A program made the translations under genes and the position numbers. A stretch of DNA of 64,000 nucleotides, taken from NCBI RefSeq assembly GCF_034314165.1, contig NZ_JAVIWK010000001.1, forward strand, positions 4,603,001-4,667,000, read 5' to 3'. Below, in pieces: positions 1 through 22,059 of this stretch (position 1 is its first letter; each line of letters opens with the position of its first letter). Source of the DNA: Pseudomonas sp. Bout1 (GTDB taxonomy: Bacteria; Pseudomonadota; Gammaproteobacteria; Pseudomonadales; Pseudomonadaceae). The notes below the pieces were generated by a model. That model had not been told where the DNA came from. It did not search any database and was given only the letters and a program-made list of their open reading frames with translations.

Positions 1-594
1 CCTCGGCCGCGTCCAGCTCAATCGCCTGCACCGGCAGGCGCGCCCTGCGCCACACCACTTGCGACGGCTCTTCCAGGCCTTCCCACACCACCCCGGTACG
101 CAGGATGTCGTGGCGGTCGATGACCTGTTGCAGGGCCTGGGCAAAACCCTCGAAACGTTCAAGGCTGTCGAAGGCAAACAGCGACTGCATGATGTACGGG
201 TCGCCGTGTTCGGCACTGACGTGATGATAGAGAATGCCTTCCTGCAACGGCGCCAGTGGGTAGATGTCCTGCACATTGGCCACGCCACCGTCGACCGTTT
301 CGATGATGCGATCGATCGACGCCTGGCTCAGTCTCGACAAGGTCAACATCGCCGGGATAATGGCGGCGGCGCCCGCCGGAATGCCATTGGCCGGCACCTG
401 CACGTCACCGGCCTTGGTGGCCGAGTATCCGCCGGCCTTGATCAGCTCGATCAGCGCCGGCTTGTGTTCGCGCAGCAAGGCCAGCAGGGTTGGGTCGCTC
501 AGGGCCTGTTTGTTGCCCTGCACCGACAACTGATCACCCTTGAGCGCCAGTTGCACATCCCTGGCCTTAAGTGTCGCCAACAGTTCGATGATGC

Positions 595-598
<4 letters not shown>
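1..598 (-). CDS. Nonribosomal peptide synthetase, N-terminal part (ViscC/MassC-like), cut by window edge
   Basis: Only the first ~199 codons are inside the window; the frame is open to base 1. The start is GTG at 598, overlapping the stop of the upstream NRPS by 4 bases (GTGA), so the two are translationally coupled. Residues 1-55 look like a TubC-type docking domain ([19 protein letters not shown]). A condensation domain follows, with [16 protein letters not shown] and the HH-x5-GD signature (HHVSAEHGD) of dual epimerisation/condensation domains, then [12 protein letters not shown]. By position it should accept the chain ending in the serine loaded by the upstream enzyme and epimerise that serine. 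In viscosin-type systems this third synthetase adds Leu-Ser-Ile and ends in two thioesterases. That part lies outside the window and is inferred. Confidence 0.9.
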
Positions 599-13518
<12,920 letters not shown>

Positions 13519-13770
13519 GAAGGGTAACCTGCTTTTTTGAGTCGGATACGGTTGAGGAGAAAGTCCGTTTTCAGCTGTCGCGTACGTACCCCGGCGATCG
13601 AGCGGGGGTTGCTGGGAGGCCCGGTTTAAAGCTCGGGCGCGGCCAGGGCCGGGGGATTTCCCGCAGGGTTGGGAAATTAGAGGATTCGGCAGGCGGGGGG
13701 TGACATGGGAAGCGGGGACAAAGGGGATGGTGTTGGGAAACTTTCGTATTTATTGGAACGCGCGGGGTTG

Positions 13771-13798
13771 GAGCGTGCCCGCGCGCGCGGGAACGCTC
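13771..13798 (-). terminator. GC-rich hairpin downstream of the MscS gene
   Basis: GAGCGT and ACGCTC flank CCCGCG/CGCGGG, giving a 12-bp stem with one mismatch and a two-base centre, about 20 bases past the MscS stop. The following minus-strand sequence is only moderately A/T rich, so termination efficiency is uncertain. The remaining ~250 bases up to the NRPS start hold no ORF I can support and presumably carry the NRPS promoter; no clear -10/-35 pair or lux-type box was recognised. Confidence 0.5.
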
Positions 13799-13814
13799 GC
13801 AGTTTTGCTGCTGA

Positions 13815-15257
13815 TCAAGCGCGGCTTCGCAGCCACTGCATAAAGCCCTTCTTGACCGGCACCACGGGCGCCTCCTGGGTCAGGCTCTGCGCGGTGTGCA
13901 AGCGAAAATCCAGCAGGCTCTTCATCGCTTCACTGATGTCGTGCCGCGCATCCAGGCACGGCTTCAGATACTCCTTCTCGATGCGGTAGAGGGTACAAAA
14001 CGTCTTCGCCGAAAAATCAGCCGGCACGCCCTGCTCCGAGAGAATCCCGGCCTCGCCTATCACCTCGCCCGGCCCCATGCGCCCGGCCTCGAACTTGTGC
14101 CCGGCCTTGGTCAGCATCACCGAAATCACCCCCGACTCAACGATGAACAAGTGATCACTCACTTCCCCAGCCGCCAAAATCATCTCCCCGGCGCGGAAGG
14201 TTTGCAGCGTCATGTTCTGGCTGAATGTGTCTTTCTCCTCCTGGCGCAAGGTCGAGAAAATCGAAGAACTCTCCAACAATGCTCGCGCCCGTGAAACGCT
14301 CGCGGGCGCATTGCTCTCGGCTGCCGAGAGCAAACTCACCCCCGCCGCCTGCAGATGCCGAAACGCCAGGTCATAAAGCTGGTTACGCACCTCACGCTTG
14401 AGGGTCATCGCCGGCACAAACCCGCTGATCTCATACTCCACCCCACCGCTGGCCGAGGTCTTGAACGCCACACTCGGCGCGGGCTTCACCAACAGCGGCC
14501 GGCAGCCCTGCATCGCCCGCTCCAGCGCATCGAGCACGGTTTGCGGCCGCGCATGGGGGCTGACTTGCAGGCTGACCGAAAGGCCAAACATGTCTGCCGG
14601 ACGCGAGAAGTTGATGATCTTGGCTTTGGCCGCCAACGAATTGGGGACCACCGCCAGGCTGCCCTGGGAGGTTTGCAACTGGGTGGCGCGCCAGTCGATG
14701 TCGATCACCCGGCCTTCGGTGCCGTCGATGGAGATCCAGTCATCCAGTTGGTAGGGTTTGGTGGTGTTGAGGACGATGCCGGAAAACACATCGCTCAAGG
14801 TGCTCTGCAACGCCAGGCCGACGATGATCGCCACCGCGCCGGAGGTGGCCAGCACGCCCTTCACCGGCAGGTCGAGTACGTAGGCCATGGCGGCGATGAT
14901 CGCGATCAGGAAGATCACCGCGCCCACCAGGTCCTGCAACAGCCGCCCGGTGTGCCCGACCCGCTGCATCATCACCGCGCCGAGCAACACCGTGAGGGTG
15001 CGTGCCGCAAACAGCCACCAGCCGATCTGGAACGCCGTGGCCGCCAGGTGCAACGCCACGTTGTCGCCATAGGGCGCGACCTGCATGGGGTTCAGGCCTT
15101 CGTTGAACAGCACGGCGCTGAACACCGCGAAGATCACCACGCGTGCCACCAGCTTCCAATTGCCGTATTCGGCAGAGATCAGGCGCCACACGGCGATGTC
15201 GATCAGTATCAGCGCCAACGCGCAGAACATCGGGTGATCGGAGATAAATGAAGGCAT
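13815..15257 (-). CDS. MscS-type mechanosensitive channel with C-terminal cyclic-nucleotide-binding-like domain
   Basis: The 480-residue inner-membrane protein has about four N-terminal hydrophobic helices (residues ~10-150), then the MscS pore helix and beta domain (SGAVAIIVGLALQSTLSDVF, ~150-170, and KPYQLDDWISIDGTEGRV). A CRP-like cyclic-nucleotide fold occupies ~330-460 (FRAGEMILAAGEVSDHLFIVESG; GPGEVIGEAGILSEQG). The expected role is tension-gated ion or osmolyte release, modulated by a ligand at the C-terminal domain. The phosphate-binding cassette departs from the canonical E...R-(S/T/A) pattern: the position usually held by arginine reads Pro-Ala (GVPADFSA). Nucleotide binding is therefore doubtful. 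It is a single gene between the NRPS and a pirin gene, with no sign of co-transcription. Confidence 0.88.
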   Translation of the reverse strand: MPSFISDHPMFCALALILIDIAVWRLISAEYGNWKLVARVVIFAVFSAVLFNEGLNPMQVAPYGDNVALHLAATAFQIGWWLFAARTLTVLLGAVMMQRVGHTGRLLQDLVGAVIFLIAIIAAMAYVLDLPVKGVLATSGAVAIIVGLALQSTLSDVFSGIVLNTTKPYQLDDWISIDGTEGRVIDIDWRATQLQTSQGSLAVVPNSLAAKAKIINFSRPADMFGLSVSLQVSPHARPQTVLDALERAMQGCRPLLVKPAPSVAFKTSASGGVEYEISGFVPAMTLKREVRNQLYDLAFRHLQAAGVSLLSAAESNAPASVSRARALLESSSIFSTLRQEEKDTFSQNMTLQTFRAGEMILAAGEVSDHLFIVESGVISVMLTKAGHKFEAGRMGPGEVIGEAGILSEQGVPADFSAKTFCTLYRIEKEYLKPCLDARHDISEAMKSLLDFRLHTAQSLTQEAPVVPVKKGFMQWLRSRA

Positions 15258-15318
15258 CCAGGCGACTCCAGGGCGAATGCCATGAAGATCGCATGAAATG
15301 AGAACGCCGCAAACAAAA

Positions 15319-15346
15319 TGTGGGAGCTGGCTTGCCTGCTCCCACA
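15319..15346. repeat. REP-type palindrome
   Basis: TGTGGGAGC and GCTCCCACA enclose TGGCTTGCCT, a perfect 9-bp stem using the same GTGGGAGCTGGCTTGCC core found elsewhere in the window. It lies between the pirin stop and the MscS start and may act as a transcript 3' end. Confidence 0.8.
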
Positions 15347-15365
15347 GGGGTGGCGAGAAAACCGG

Positions 15366-16232
15366 CTAGCGCTGCATCTGCCCGAACTGCCCGGACTGAT
15401 AGTCGGCAAACGCCTGGTGGATTTCCTGCTCGGTGTTCATCACGAACGGGCCGTGGCCGACGATCGGCTCCTCGATCGGTTCACCGCTGAGTAGCAATAC
15501 CATGGCGTCTTCGCTGGACTCCAGGCGCAGTTGCGTGCCTTCACGTTCAAACACGGCCAACTGCCCTTCCCGCGCCAGCTCCGTGGTGTTGATCCGCACG
15601 GTGCCGCGCAAGACCACCACTGCCGTATTGCGACCGGCATGCAGGGTCAGCGTCACGCTGCGTCCGGCCTTGAGGCGCATGTCCCACACATCGATCGGCG
15701 TGAAGGTGCGTGCCGGGCCCTTGACCCCCTCGAACTCACCGGCGATCAGGCGCAGGCTGCCGGCGTTATCGGCCAGGGGCAGCGTCGGGATATCGCTATT
15801 GAGGAGGGTCTGGTAACCGGCCTCGGTCATTTTGTCCTTGGCCGGCAGGTTGACCCACAGCTGCACCATTTCCAGGGCGCCGCCACTGCGGGCGAACGCT
15901 TCAGAGTGAAACTCCTCGTGGATGATGCCCCTGGCCGCCGTCATCCATTGCACATCACCCGGGCCAATGGTGCCGCCGGCGCCGGTGGAATCGCGGTGCT
16001 CGACTTCGCCCTTGTAGACGATGGTCACGGTTTCGAAGCCGCGATGAGGGTGCTGGCCTACGCCGCGACGTTGTTCGGTTGGGGTGAAAGCGGCGGGGCC
16101 GGCGTGATCGAGCAACAGGAACGGGCTGATCTGCTTGCCCATGGTGTCGTACGAAAACAGCGTGCGAACCGGAAAGCCGTCGCCGACCCAATGGCCACGT
16201 GGGCTGGTGTAGATACCGATGATCTTTTTCAT
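15366..16232 (-). CDS. Pirin family protein
   Basis: This is a bicupin of the pirin/YhhW family, about 288 residues. The N-terminal cupin contains GQHPHRGFETVTIVYKGE and the later GIIHEEFHSE, which supply the His/His/His/Glu metal ligands of pirins. Family members bind Fe(II)-type metals; some have quercetin 2,3-dioxygenase activity and others act as redox-responsive cofactors, so the substrate here is unknown. I place the start at ATG 16232 (MKKIIGIY), preceded by GGAG seven bases upstream, and not at the in-frame ATG 24 bases earlier. It is divergent from the efflux operon, and the ~200-base gap contains small palindromes. Confidence 0.88.
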   Translation of the reverse strand: MKKIIGIYTSPRGHWVGDGFPVRTLFSYDTMGKQISPFLLLDHAGPAAFTPTEQRRGVGQHPHRGFETVTIVYKGEVEHRDSTGAGGTIGPGDVQWMTAARGIIHEEFHSEAFARSGGALEMVQLWVNLPAKDKMTEAGYQTLLNSDIPTLPLADNAGSLRLIAGEFEGVKGPARTFTPIDVWDMRLKAGRSVTLTLHAGRNTAVVVLRGTVRINTTELAREGQLAVFEREGTQLRLESSEDAMVLLLSGEPIEEPIVGHGPFVMNTEQEIHQAFADYQSGQFGQMQR

Positions 16233-16355
16233 ATGTGTCTCCAGTAATGGATACACCTTAAATCCGCTACCAATTCAGCGCTAGACGGCAAAATCGGCCT
16301 TGATCGTTCCATACACAGGACGATTAAGACCGAGCTGGATTATTTTATATTTCGA

Positions 16356-16387
16356 CCATAATATGGCGCTAAATATTACGTGCGTAA
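16356..16387. promoter_or_regulatory. Two short palindromes between pirin and RND efflux operon
   Basis: CCATAATATGG (16356-16366) and TTACGTGCGTAA (16376-16387, two-base centre) lie in an AT-rich stretch 40-75 bases before the efflux lipoprotein start. They are plausible operators for a regulator of one or both divergent genes. No regulator gene lies next to them and none can be named. Confidence 0.35.
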
Positions 16388-16429
16388 TTTTCCACTTTGA
16401 CACGCTCACCCCGCCCCACGGAGCCCGAC

Positions 16430-17539
16430 ATGAACCCCCTTCCCCTGCGTTTTCTTACGCCCCTGGCCCTGATGGCGCTGCTCGGCGCCTGCAACAACAA
16501 GGCTGATCCTGTCGCCGAGGCGCCCCTGCCCCGCCCGGTGCTGGCAGCCAAGGTCGAAGCCGCCGGCAGCCAGCAAAGCGCCTACACCGGCGTGGTGGCG
16601 GCGCGCACTGAAAGTGACCTGGGGTTCCGGGTCAGCGGCAAGGTAATCGAACGCAAGGTTGATCCCGGCCAGCACGTCAGCCGTGGCGACACCCTGCTGG
16701 TGCTGGATATCGGCGACTTCGAACTGGCCCTGCGCTCGGCGAAAAACCGCGTCAATGCGGCCCAGGCACAACTGCGCCAACGCCGGGATGACGAAGCCCG
16801 CTACCAGCGCCTGGCCAATACCGGCGCGGTGTCACGGCAGATTTTCGACCAGTCCGCCACTAACCTGCGGGTGGCCGAGGCCGAACTGGCCTCGGCGCAA
16901 TCGGATGCCAGCCAGATCGAAAACCGCCGCACCTACTCGGTGCTCAAGGCCGACAGCGACGGCATCATCACCGATGTTCGGGTAGACCGCGGCCACGTGG
17001 TGGCCGAGGGGCAAGTAGTCGCGCGCCTGGCCCATGACGGCGCCCGGGAAGCCATCGTCAACCTGCCGGAAAACCAGCGCGACCAGGCCTCGCAAAAAGC
17101 CCTCGCGTTCCCCTTTGGCGCCCCCGAGCAGGCGGTGACCGCCACGTTGCGCGAACTGTCCGCCAGCGCCGACCCCACCACCCGCACCTACCGCGCCCGT
17201 TATGTATTGCATGGCGCCGTCGACCGCTTCGCCCTCGGCTCCACCATCACAGTGCGCCTGCAAGGTGACGGCCAGGCGCAACAGACCCGCGTGCCCATCG
17301 GCGCACTGCAGGATGCCGGTAAAGGCACGGGGGTGTGGGTGATTGGCGCCGACGACAAGGTCAGCTTTGCCCCGGTCAACGTTGCTCGCCTCGGCCAGGA
17401 GGACGCCCTGCTCGACAGCGGCGTGAGCCCGGGCCAGGTGGTGGTCGCCCTTGGCGCGCACCTGCTGCACAGCGGTGACGCGGTACGCCTGCTGCCGGCC
17501 CAGGTATTGGCCCTCAACCGTCGGCAGGAACCTCGATAA
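16430..17539 (+). CDS. RND efflux periplasmic adaptor (MFP) lipoprotein
   Basis: The 369-residue membrane-fusion protein is a lipoprotein: the signal peptide MNPLPLRFLTPLALMALLGAC ends in the lipobox LLGAC. The start is taken as ATG 16430 because GGAG precedes it and the lipoprotein signal begins there; the in-frame TTG 33 bases earlier would spoil the signal. A lipoyl/barrel-sandwich half (GFRVSGKVIERKVDPGQHVSRGDTL) is followed by an alpha-hairpin with Ala/Gln/Arg-rich coiled coil (~105-165), the second lipoyl half (DGIITDVRVDRGHVVAEGQ) and a beta-barrel. It should link the RND pump encoded immediately downstream (stop and start overlap as TAATG) to an outer-membrane channel. No channel gene is present, so an OprM/TolC homologue elsewhere must serve. 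Confidence 0.92.
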   Translation: MNPLPLRFLTPLALMALLGACNNKADPVAEAPLPRPVLAAKVEAAGSQQSAYTGVVAARTESDLGFRVSGKVIERKVDPGQHVSRGDTLLVLDIGDFELALRSAKNRVNAAQAQLRQRRDDEARYQRLANTGAVSRQIFDQSATNLRVAEAELASAQSDASQIENRRTYSVLKADSDGIITDVRVDRGHVVAEGQVVARLAHDGAREAIVNLPENQRDQASQKALAFPFGAPEQAVTATLRELSASADPTTRTYRARYVLHGAVDRFALGSTITVRLQGDGQAQQTRVPIGALQDAGKGTGVWVIGADDKVSFAPVNVARLGQEDALLDSGVSPGQVVVALGAHLLHSGDAVRLLPAQVLALNRRQEPR

Positions 17540-20500
17540 TGCGCGGTATCAACCTCTCCGAACTGGCGGTCAAGCATCGCGCGGTCACACTCTTCCTGAT
17601 CATCGCAATTCTCGCCGCCGGGGCCTTTGCGTTTGGCAAACTGGGCCGCGCCGAAGACCCGTCCTTCACCGTCAAAGTCATGACCATCACCGCTGCCTGG
17701 CCCGGAGCCACTGCGCAAGAGATGCAGGAACAGGTGGCCGACCGCCTGGAAAAACGCCTGCAGGAACTCGACTATTACGACCGCGTAGAGACCATCGCCC
17801 AACCAGGTTTCGTCTCGATGCGCATGACATACCTGGAGTCCACCCGCCCCAGCGAGATCCAGGACCTGTTCTATCAGACCCGCAAGAAACTCAGCGACGA
17901 AGCCGCGAAGTTGCCCAAAGGGGTGATCGGGCCGTTCTTCAACGATGAATACTCCGACGTGTACTTCTCCCTGTACGCGCTGGAGGCCGAACACTTGCCT
18001 CACCGGCAACTGGTGCAAATGGCCGAAGACATGCGCCAGGGCCTGCTCGACCTGCCGGGGGTGAAGAAAGTGAATATCCTCGGTGAACAGGCGCAGCGCA
18101 TCTTTGTTGAGTTTTCCTATGAACGCCTGGCCACCTTAGGCATCAAGCCCGAGCAAATCTTCGCCGCCCTCGCCGCCCAGAACGCCGTGGCACCGTCGGG
18201 CTTTGTCGAGACCGCGGGTGCCCGGGCGTATATCCGTATCGACGGCGCTTTTGACAGCCTGGCGCTGATCGAAAACGTACCGCTGGAGGCCAACGGCAAA
18301 CTGCTGCGCATCGCGGACGTGGCCACTGTCAGCCGGGGCTATGAAGACCCGCCCAGCTACCGCATCCGCCACCAGGGCGACCCGTCGCTGATGCTCGGTG
18401 TGATCATGGAGAAGCACTGGAACGGCCTGGAACTGGACAAGGCTCTCAAGGCCCAGGAAGCGAAAATCCAGGCCGACCTGCCGCTGGGGGTCAACTTCGC
18501 CAAGGTCTCCGACCAGGCGAAAAACATCAGCCTGGCGGTCAACGAGTTCATGCTGAAGTTCTTCGTCGCCCTGGCGGTGGTGATGGTCATCAGCTTGCTG
18601 GCCCTGGGGTTCCGGGTCGGGCTGGTGGTGGCGGCTGCAGTGCCGCTGACGCTGTCGATCGTGTTTGTGATCATGCTGATGACCGGCCGCGAATTCGACC
18701 GGGTGACCCTCGGCGCGCTGATCATTTCCCTGGGCTTGCTGGTGGACGACGCGATCATTGCGATCGAGATGATGGTGGTCAAACTCGAAGAAGGCTTTGA
18801 CCGGATTCACGCGGCCACCTTTGCCTGGAGCTCCACCGCCGCGCCGATGCTCACCGGCACGCTGGTGACGATTATCGGCTTTTTGCCGGTGGGTTTTGCC
18901 CGCTCGGGCGCCGGGGAATACGCCGGGAATATCTTTTGGATCGTCGGCTTTGCGTTGATCGCATCGTGGCTGGTGGCGGTGGTATTCACCCCGTACCTGG
19001 GGGTCAAGCTGCTGCCGCACATCAAGCCGGTTGCCGGCGGCCACGATGCGATTTATGCCGGCCGTTATTACCAGAAACTGCGCCGCCTGGTGGATGCCTG
19101 CGTGCGCAATCGCTGGTGGGTGACCGGGCTGGTCGTGGCGGCGTTTGTGCTGTGTGGTGTGGGCATGGGGGTGGTGAAGAAGCAGTTCTTCCCCAACTCC
19201 GACCGTTCCGAGCTGATTCTTGAGGTGTACATGCCGCCGGGCAGCGCCTTCAAAAGCACCGAGGCGGTGGCGGCGCAGGTAGAAAAGGCGCTGATGCAAG
19301 AGCCGCAAACCGTGATGGTCGACACCTACGTGGGCGGCGGTGCGCCACGGTTTTTCCTGTCGTTGAACCCGGAGTTGCCAGACCCGGCTTTCGCCAAGCT
19401 GATCGTGCAGACCGCCGACGCCCTCGCCCGCGATGCGCTGAAAGCCCGCATGGGTGAACGCATCGCCGCGGGCGAGTTTCCGGCGGCGCGGGTACGCGTC
19501 ACCCAGTTGGTGTTCGGCCCGCCCGTGCCGTTCCCGGTGGTATTTCGCGTGTCCGGCCCGGACCTGAATGTGCTGCGCAGCCTGTCTGAAGACGTACGCC
19601 AGGTGGTCGCCGCCAACTCGCTGACCCGCGACGCCTTCCTCGACTGGGGCGAGCGCGCCAGCAGTTACCGGCTGGTACTGGACCAGGACCGCCTGCGCCT
19701 GCTGGGTTTTACCCCCGACGGGGTCAAATCCCAGCTTAACGCCTTGCTCACCGGCAACCCGATTACCGAAGTGCGCGAGGGCAACCGCACTGTTTCAGTG
19801 GTCGCCCGCTCCCAGGGCAGCCAGCGCGAAGACCTCGGCAACCTGGACAACATGACCCTGACCAACAGCGCTGGCGTTTCGGTGCCACTGGCCCAGGTCG
19901 GGCATTTCCAGGCGGTGATGGAAGAACCGATTCTCAAGCGCCGCAACCGTGCGCTGACCGTGGAAGTGCGCGCCGACATCGTCGATGGCACCCAGCCGCC
20001 GGATGTGGAAATGGCAGTGTACAAGGACCTGCAACCCTTGATCGCCAAGCTGCCTGCCGGGTATCAGATCGTCATTGGCGGCCCGGTGGAAGAAAGCGCC
20101 AAGGCCAACGTCGCGTTGGCAGCGCTGTTCCCGATCATGATCCTGCTGACCTTGACCGTGATCATGTTCCAGGTGCGCTCGTTCGGGGTGATGTTCATGG
20201 TGTTCGCCACCGCGCCGTTAGGGCTGATCGGCGCGGTGCCGACGTTGCTGCTGTTCAACCAGCCGTTCGGGTTCAACGCCATATTGGGGTTGATCGGGAT
20301 TGGCGGGATCCTGATGCGTAACACGCTGATCTTTACCGACCAGATTCGGCAGAACCAGGACCAGGGCATGGTGATTCGTGAAGCGATCATCGAGGCCACG
20401 GTGCGCCGGGCACGGCCGGTGATTTTGACCGCACTGGCGGCGGCATTGGCGTTTATTCCGCTGACGCTGTCGGTGTTCTGGTCGTCGCTGGCGTATGTGC

Positions 20501-20610
20501 TGATTGGCGGAGTGCTAGTGGGGACGGTGTTGACGTTGCTGTTCTTGCCGGCGTTGTGCAGTTTGGTGCTGGGGCGGGAGAAGACGCGGGAAGTGGTGAC
20601 GGCAACCTGA
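17539..20610 (+). CDS. RND efflux transporter permease (HAE1-like)
   Basis: The 1023-residue inner-membrane proton antiporter is of the AcrB/MexB superfamily, of normal length. TM1 is near residue 14-34, and two large periplasmic loops follow TM1 and TM7. TM4 carries the paired aspartates of proton relay (GLLVDDAIIAIEMM). TM10-12 include GLIGIGGILMRNTLIF. Sequences such as GKLGRAEDPSFTVKVM place it in the branch of pumps encoded as MFP-RND pairs without their own outer-membrane factor. The start ATG overlaps the adaptor stop by one base, so stoichiometric coupling is likely. The substrate cannot be read from sequence; no TetR or LysR gene is adjacent. Confidence 0.92.
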   Translation: MRGINLSELAVKHRAVTLFLIIAILAAGAFAFGKLGRAEDPSFTVKVMTITAAWPGATAQEMQEQVADRLEKRLQELDYYDRVETIAQPGFVSMRMTYLESTRPSEIQDLFYQTRKKLSDEAAKLPKGVIGPFFNDEYSDVYFSLYALEAEHLPHRQLVQMAEDMRQGLLDLPGVKKVNILGEQAQRIFVEFSYERLATLGIKPEQIFAALAAQNAVAPSGFVETAGARAYIRIDGAFDSLALIENVPLEANGKLLRIADVATVSRGYEDPPSYRIRHQGDPSLMLGVIMEKHWNGLELDKALKAQEAKIQADLPLGVNFAKVSDQAKNISLAVNEFMLKFFVALAVVMVISLLALGFRVGLVVAAAVPLTLSIVFVIMLMTGREFDRVTLGALIISLGLLVDDAIIAIEMMVVKLEEGFDRIHAATFAWSSTAAPMLTGTLVTIIGFLPVGFARSGAGEYAGNIFWIVGFALIASWLVAVVFTPYLGVKLLPHIKPVAGGHDAIYAGRYYQKLRRLVDACVRNRWWVTGLVVAAFVLCGVGMGVVKKQFFPNSDRSELILEVYMPPGSAFKSTEAVAAQVEKALMQEPQTVMVDTYVGGGAPRFFLSLNPELPDPAFAKLIVQTADALARDALKARMGERIAAGEFPAARVRVTQLVFGPPVPFPVVFRVSGPDLNVLRSLSEDVRQVVAANSLTRDAFLDWGERASSYRLVLDQDRLRLLGFTPDGVKSQLNALLTGNPITEVREGNRTVSVVARSQGSQREDLGNLDNMTLTNSAGVSVPLAQVGHFQAVMEEPILKRRNRALTVEVRADIVDGTQPPDVEMAVYKDLQPLIAKLPAGYQIVIGGPVEESAKANVALAALFPIMILLTLTVIMFQVRSFGVMFMVFATAPLGLIGAVPTLLLFNQPFGFNAILGLIGIGGILMRNTLIFTDQIRQNQDQGMVIREAIIEATVRRARPVILTALAAALAFIPLTLSVFWSSLAYVLIGGVLVGTVLTLLFLPALCSLVLGREKTREVVTAT

Positions 20611-20632
20611 TCCAACTAACACCACAGAACAG

Positions 20633-20721
20633 TGTGGGAGCTGGCTTGCCTGCGATGGCGGTGTATCAGTCAAAGAATTCATGACTGACAATCCGCTATC
20701 GCAGGCAAGCCAGCTCCCACA
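20633..20721. repeat. REPIN (two inverted REP sequences)
   Basis: TGTGGGAGCTGGCTTGCCTG (from 20633) returns inverted as the arm ending at 20721, about 50 bases apart. It lies between the convergent ends of the RND pump and the M20 peptidase, where it could end both transcripts. Confidence 0.88.
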
Positions 20722-20761
20722 TTTTGATCTGCTTCCACAGAGGATCAGTGGTGGTTTCAGA

Positions 20762-21991
20762 TCAGCGCTTGGACAGTTCCATGATCATCCGGCTCAACAG
20801 GTAAATCCGCGGCGCCACGCTCTCCACTTCGGCATATTCTTCCGGCGTATGAATATTGCCCCCGACAATCCCGAACCCGTCCAGGGTCGGCGTGCCCACG
20901 CCGGCTGACAAACTGGCATCCGCCGCCCCGCCGCTGCCTTCAACCGTCAACGTGCGCCCCAGTTCGCCATAAATCCCCTGGGCAATCGCGACCAGCTTGT
21001 CCGACTCCGGCGTCTGCGGCATCGGTGGCAGGCCGCGGTGCAGGCTGGTGGTCACTTCTGTCTCGGGGATCAGCTTGTTGGCCGAGACCCGCGCCAGGTC
21101 TTTCTCGATGCGATCAAACTCTTCCGGCAACGCTGCCCGCACATCAGCCTTGGCAGTGGCCTGGTCGGGGATAACGTTGACCCGGTCACCTGCGTTGATC
21201 ACGGTAAAGTTGATGGTGGTTTTCTTCTCGGCATCCCCAAGTTTGCCCAGTTGCAGAATCTGGTGCGCCGCTTCCATCGCCGCATTGCGCCCCAACTCCG
21301 GAGCGACGCCGGCATGGGCGGCCTTGCCCTTGACCTCGACCACGGCGGTGGCACTGCCTTTGCGCCACACCACCAGGCCGTCCGCCGGGCGTCCCGGTTC
21401 CAGGTTGAGGGTCACGTCGTGGCCCTTGGCGGTGTTGCGGATCAGTTCGGACGCGCCGTCGGTGCCGGTCTCCTCGCTGGCATCCAGCAGGAAGGTGATT
21501 TGCGCGTAATCCTTGAAGCCCTGGTTTTTCAGGACTTTCAACGCATAGATGCCGGCGACGATGCCGCCCTTGTCATCCATCACGCCCGGCCCATAGGCGC
21601 GGCCGTCCTTGATGTGGAACGGCCGGGCCGCCGCCGAGCCTTCCTTGAACACGGTGTCCATGTGGGCCATCAACAGGATCTTGGCTTTGCCGGTGCCTTT
21701 GAGGGTGGCGATCACATGGCTGTTATGCGCGGCGGCATCGGGCACCAACTGGATGCTGAAACCCAGTTGCTTGAGCTCGTCGACGGCAATGTCACGCACT
21801 TGAGTCAGGCCCGGCTCGTAGCCGGAGCCCGAGTCGATGTTCACCAGGCGCTCCAGCAGTTTCAGGGCGTCGGCCTTGTACTGCTCGGAATCGGCCTGGA
21901 TTTGCTTGTGGGGTTCGGCGCTGAAGGCCGGCATGGCGAAAGACAGCGCCAGGGTGGCTGCCAGCAAGGTACGCGGGAAGTTGAAGAGCAT
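20762..21991 (-). CDS. Secreted M20/M28-family metallopeptidase, glutamate carboxypeptidase (CPG2-like)
   Basis: The 409-residue protein has a Sec signal peptide (MLFNFPRTLLAATLALSFAMPAFSA). The co-catalytic zinc motifs of carboxypeptidase G2 are present: LLMAHMDTVF (His, Asp), YGPGVMDDKGG (bridging Asp), DASEETGTDGA (catalytic Glu then Glu ligand), and the distal GGNIHTPEEY His. The dimerisation/lid domain with KGKAAHAGVAPELGRNA lies in the middle. It probably hydrolyses C-terminal glutamate from folate-like or peptide substrates in the periplasm; the exact substrate is unproven. It stands alone, with the GGDEF gene behind it on the same strand about 70 bases away. Confidence 0.9.
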   Translation of the reverse strand: MLFNFPRTLLAATLALSFAMPAFSAEPHKQIQADSEQYKADALKLLERLVNIDSGSGYEPGLTQVRDIAVDELKQLGFSIQLVPDAAAHNSHVIATLKGTGKAKILLMAHMDTVFKEGSAAARPFHIKDGRAYGPGVMDDKGGIVAGIYALKVLKNQGFKDYAQITFLLDASEETGTDGASELIRNTAKGHDVTLNLEPGRPADGLVVWRKGSATAVVEVKGKAAHAGVAPELGRNAAMEAAHQILQLGKLGDAEKKTTINFTVINAGDRVNVIPDQATAKADVRAALPEEFDRIEKDLARVSANKLIPETEVTTSLHRGLPPMPQTPESDKLVAIAQGIYGELGRTLTVEGSGGAADASLSAGVGTPTLDGFGIVGGNIHTPEEYAEVESVAPRIYLLSRMIMELSKR

Positions 21992-22059
21992 GAACCGATC
22001 CTTGTTTTTGTTGGAAGGTAGCGCTCCACCCTACCTGACAATATACAATTTGTTGATCC

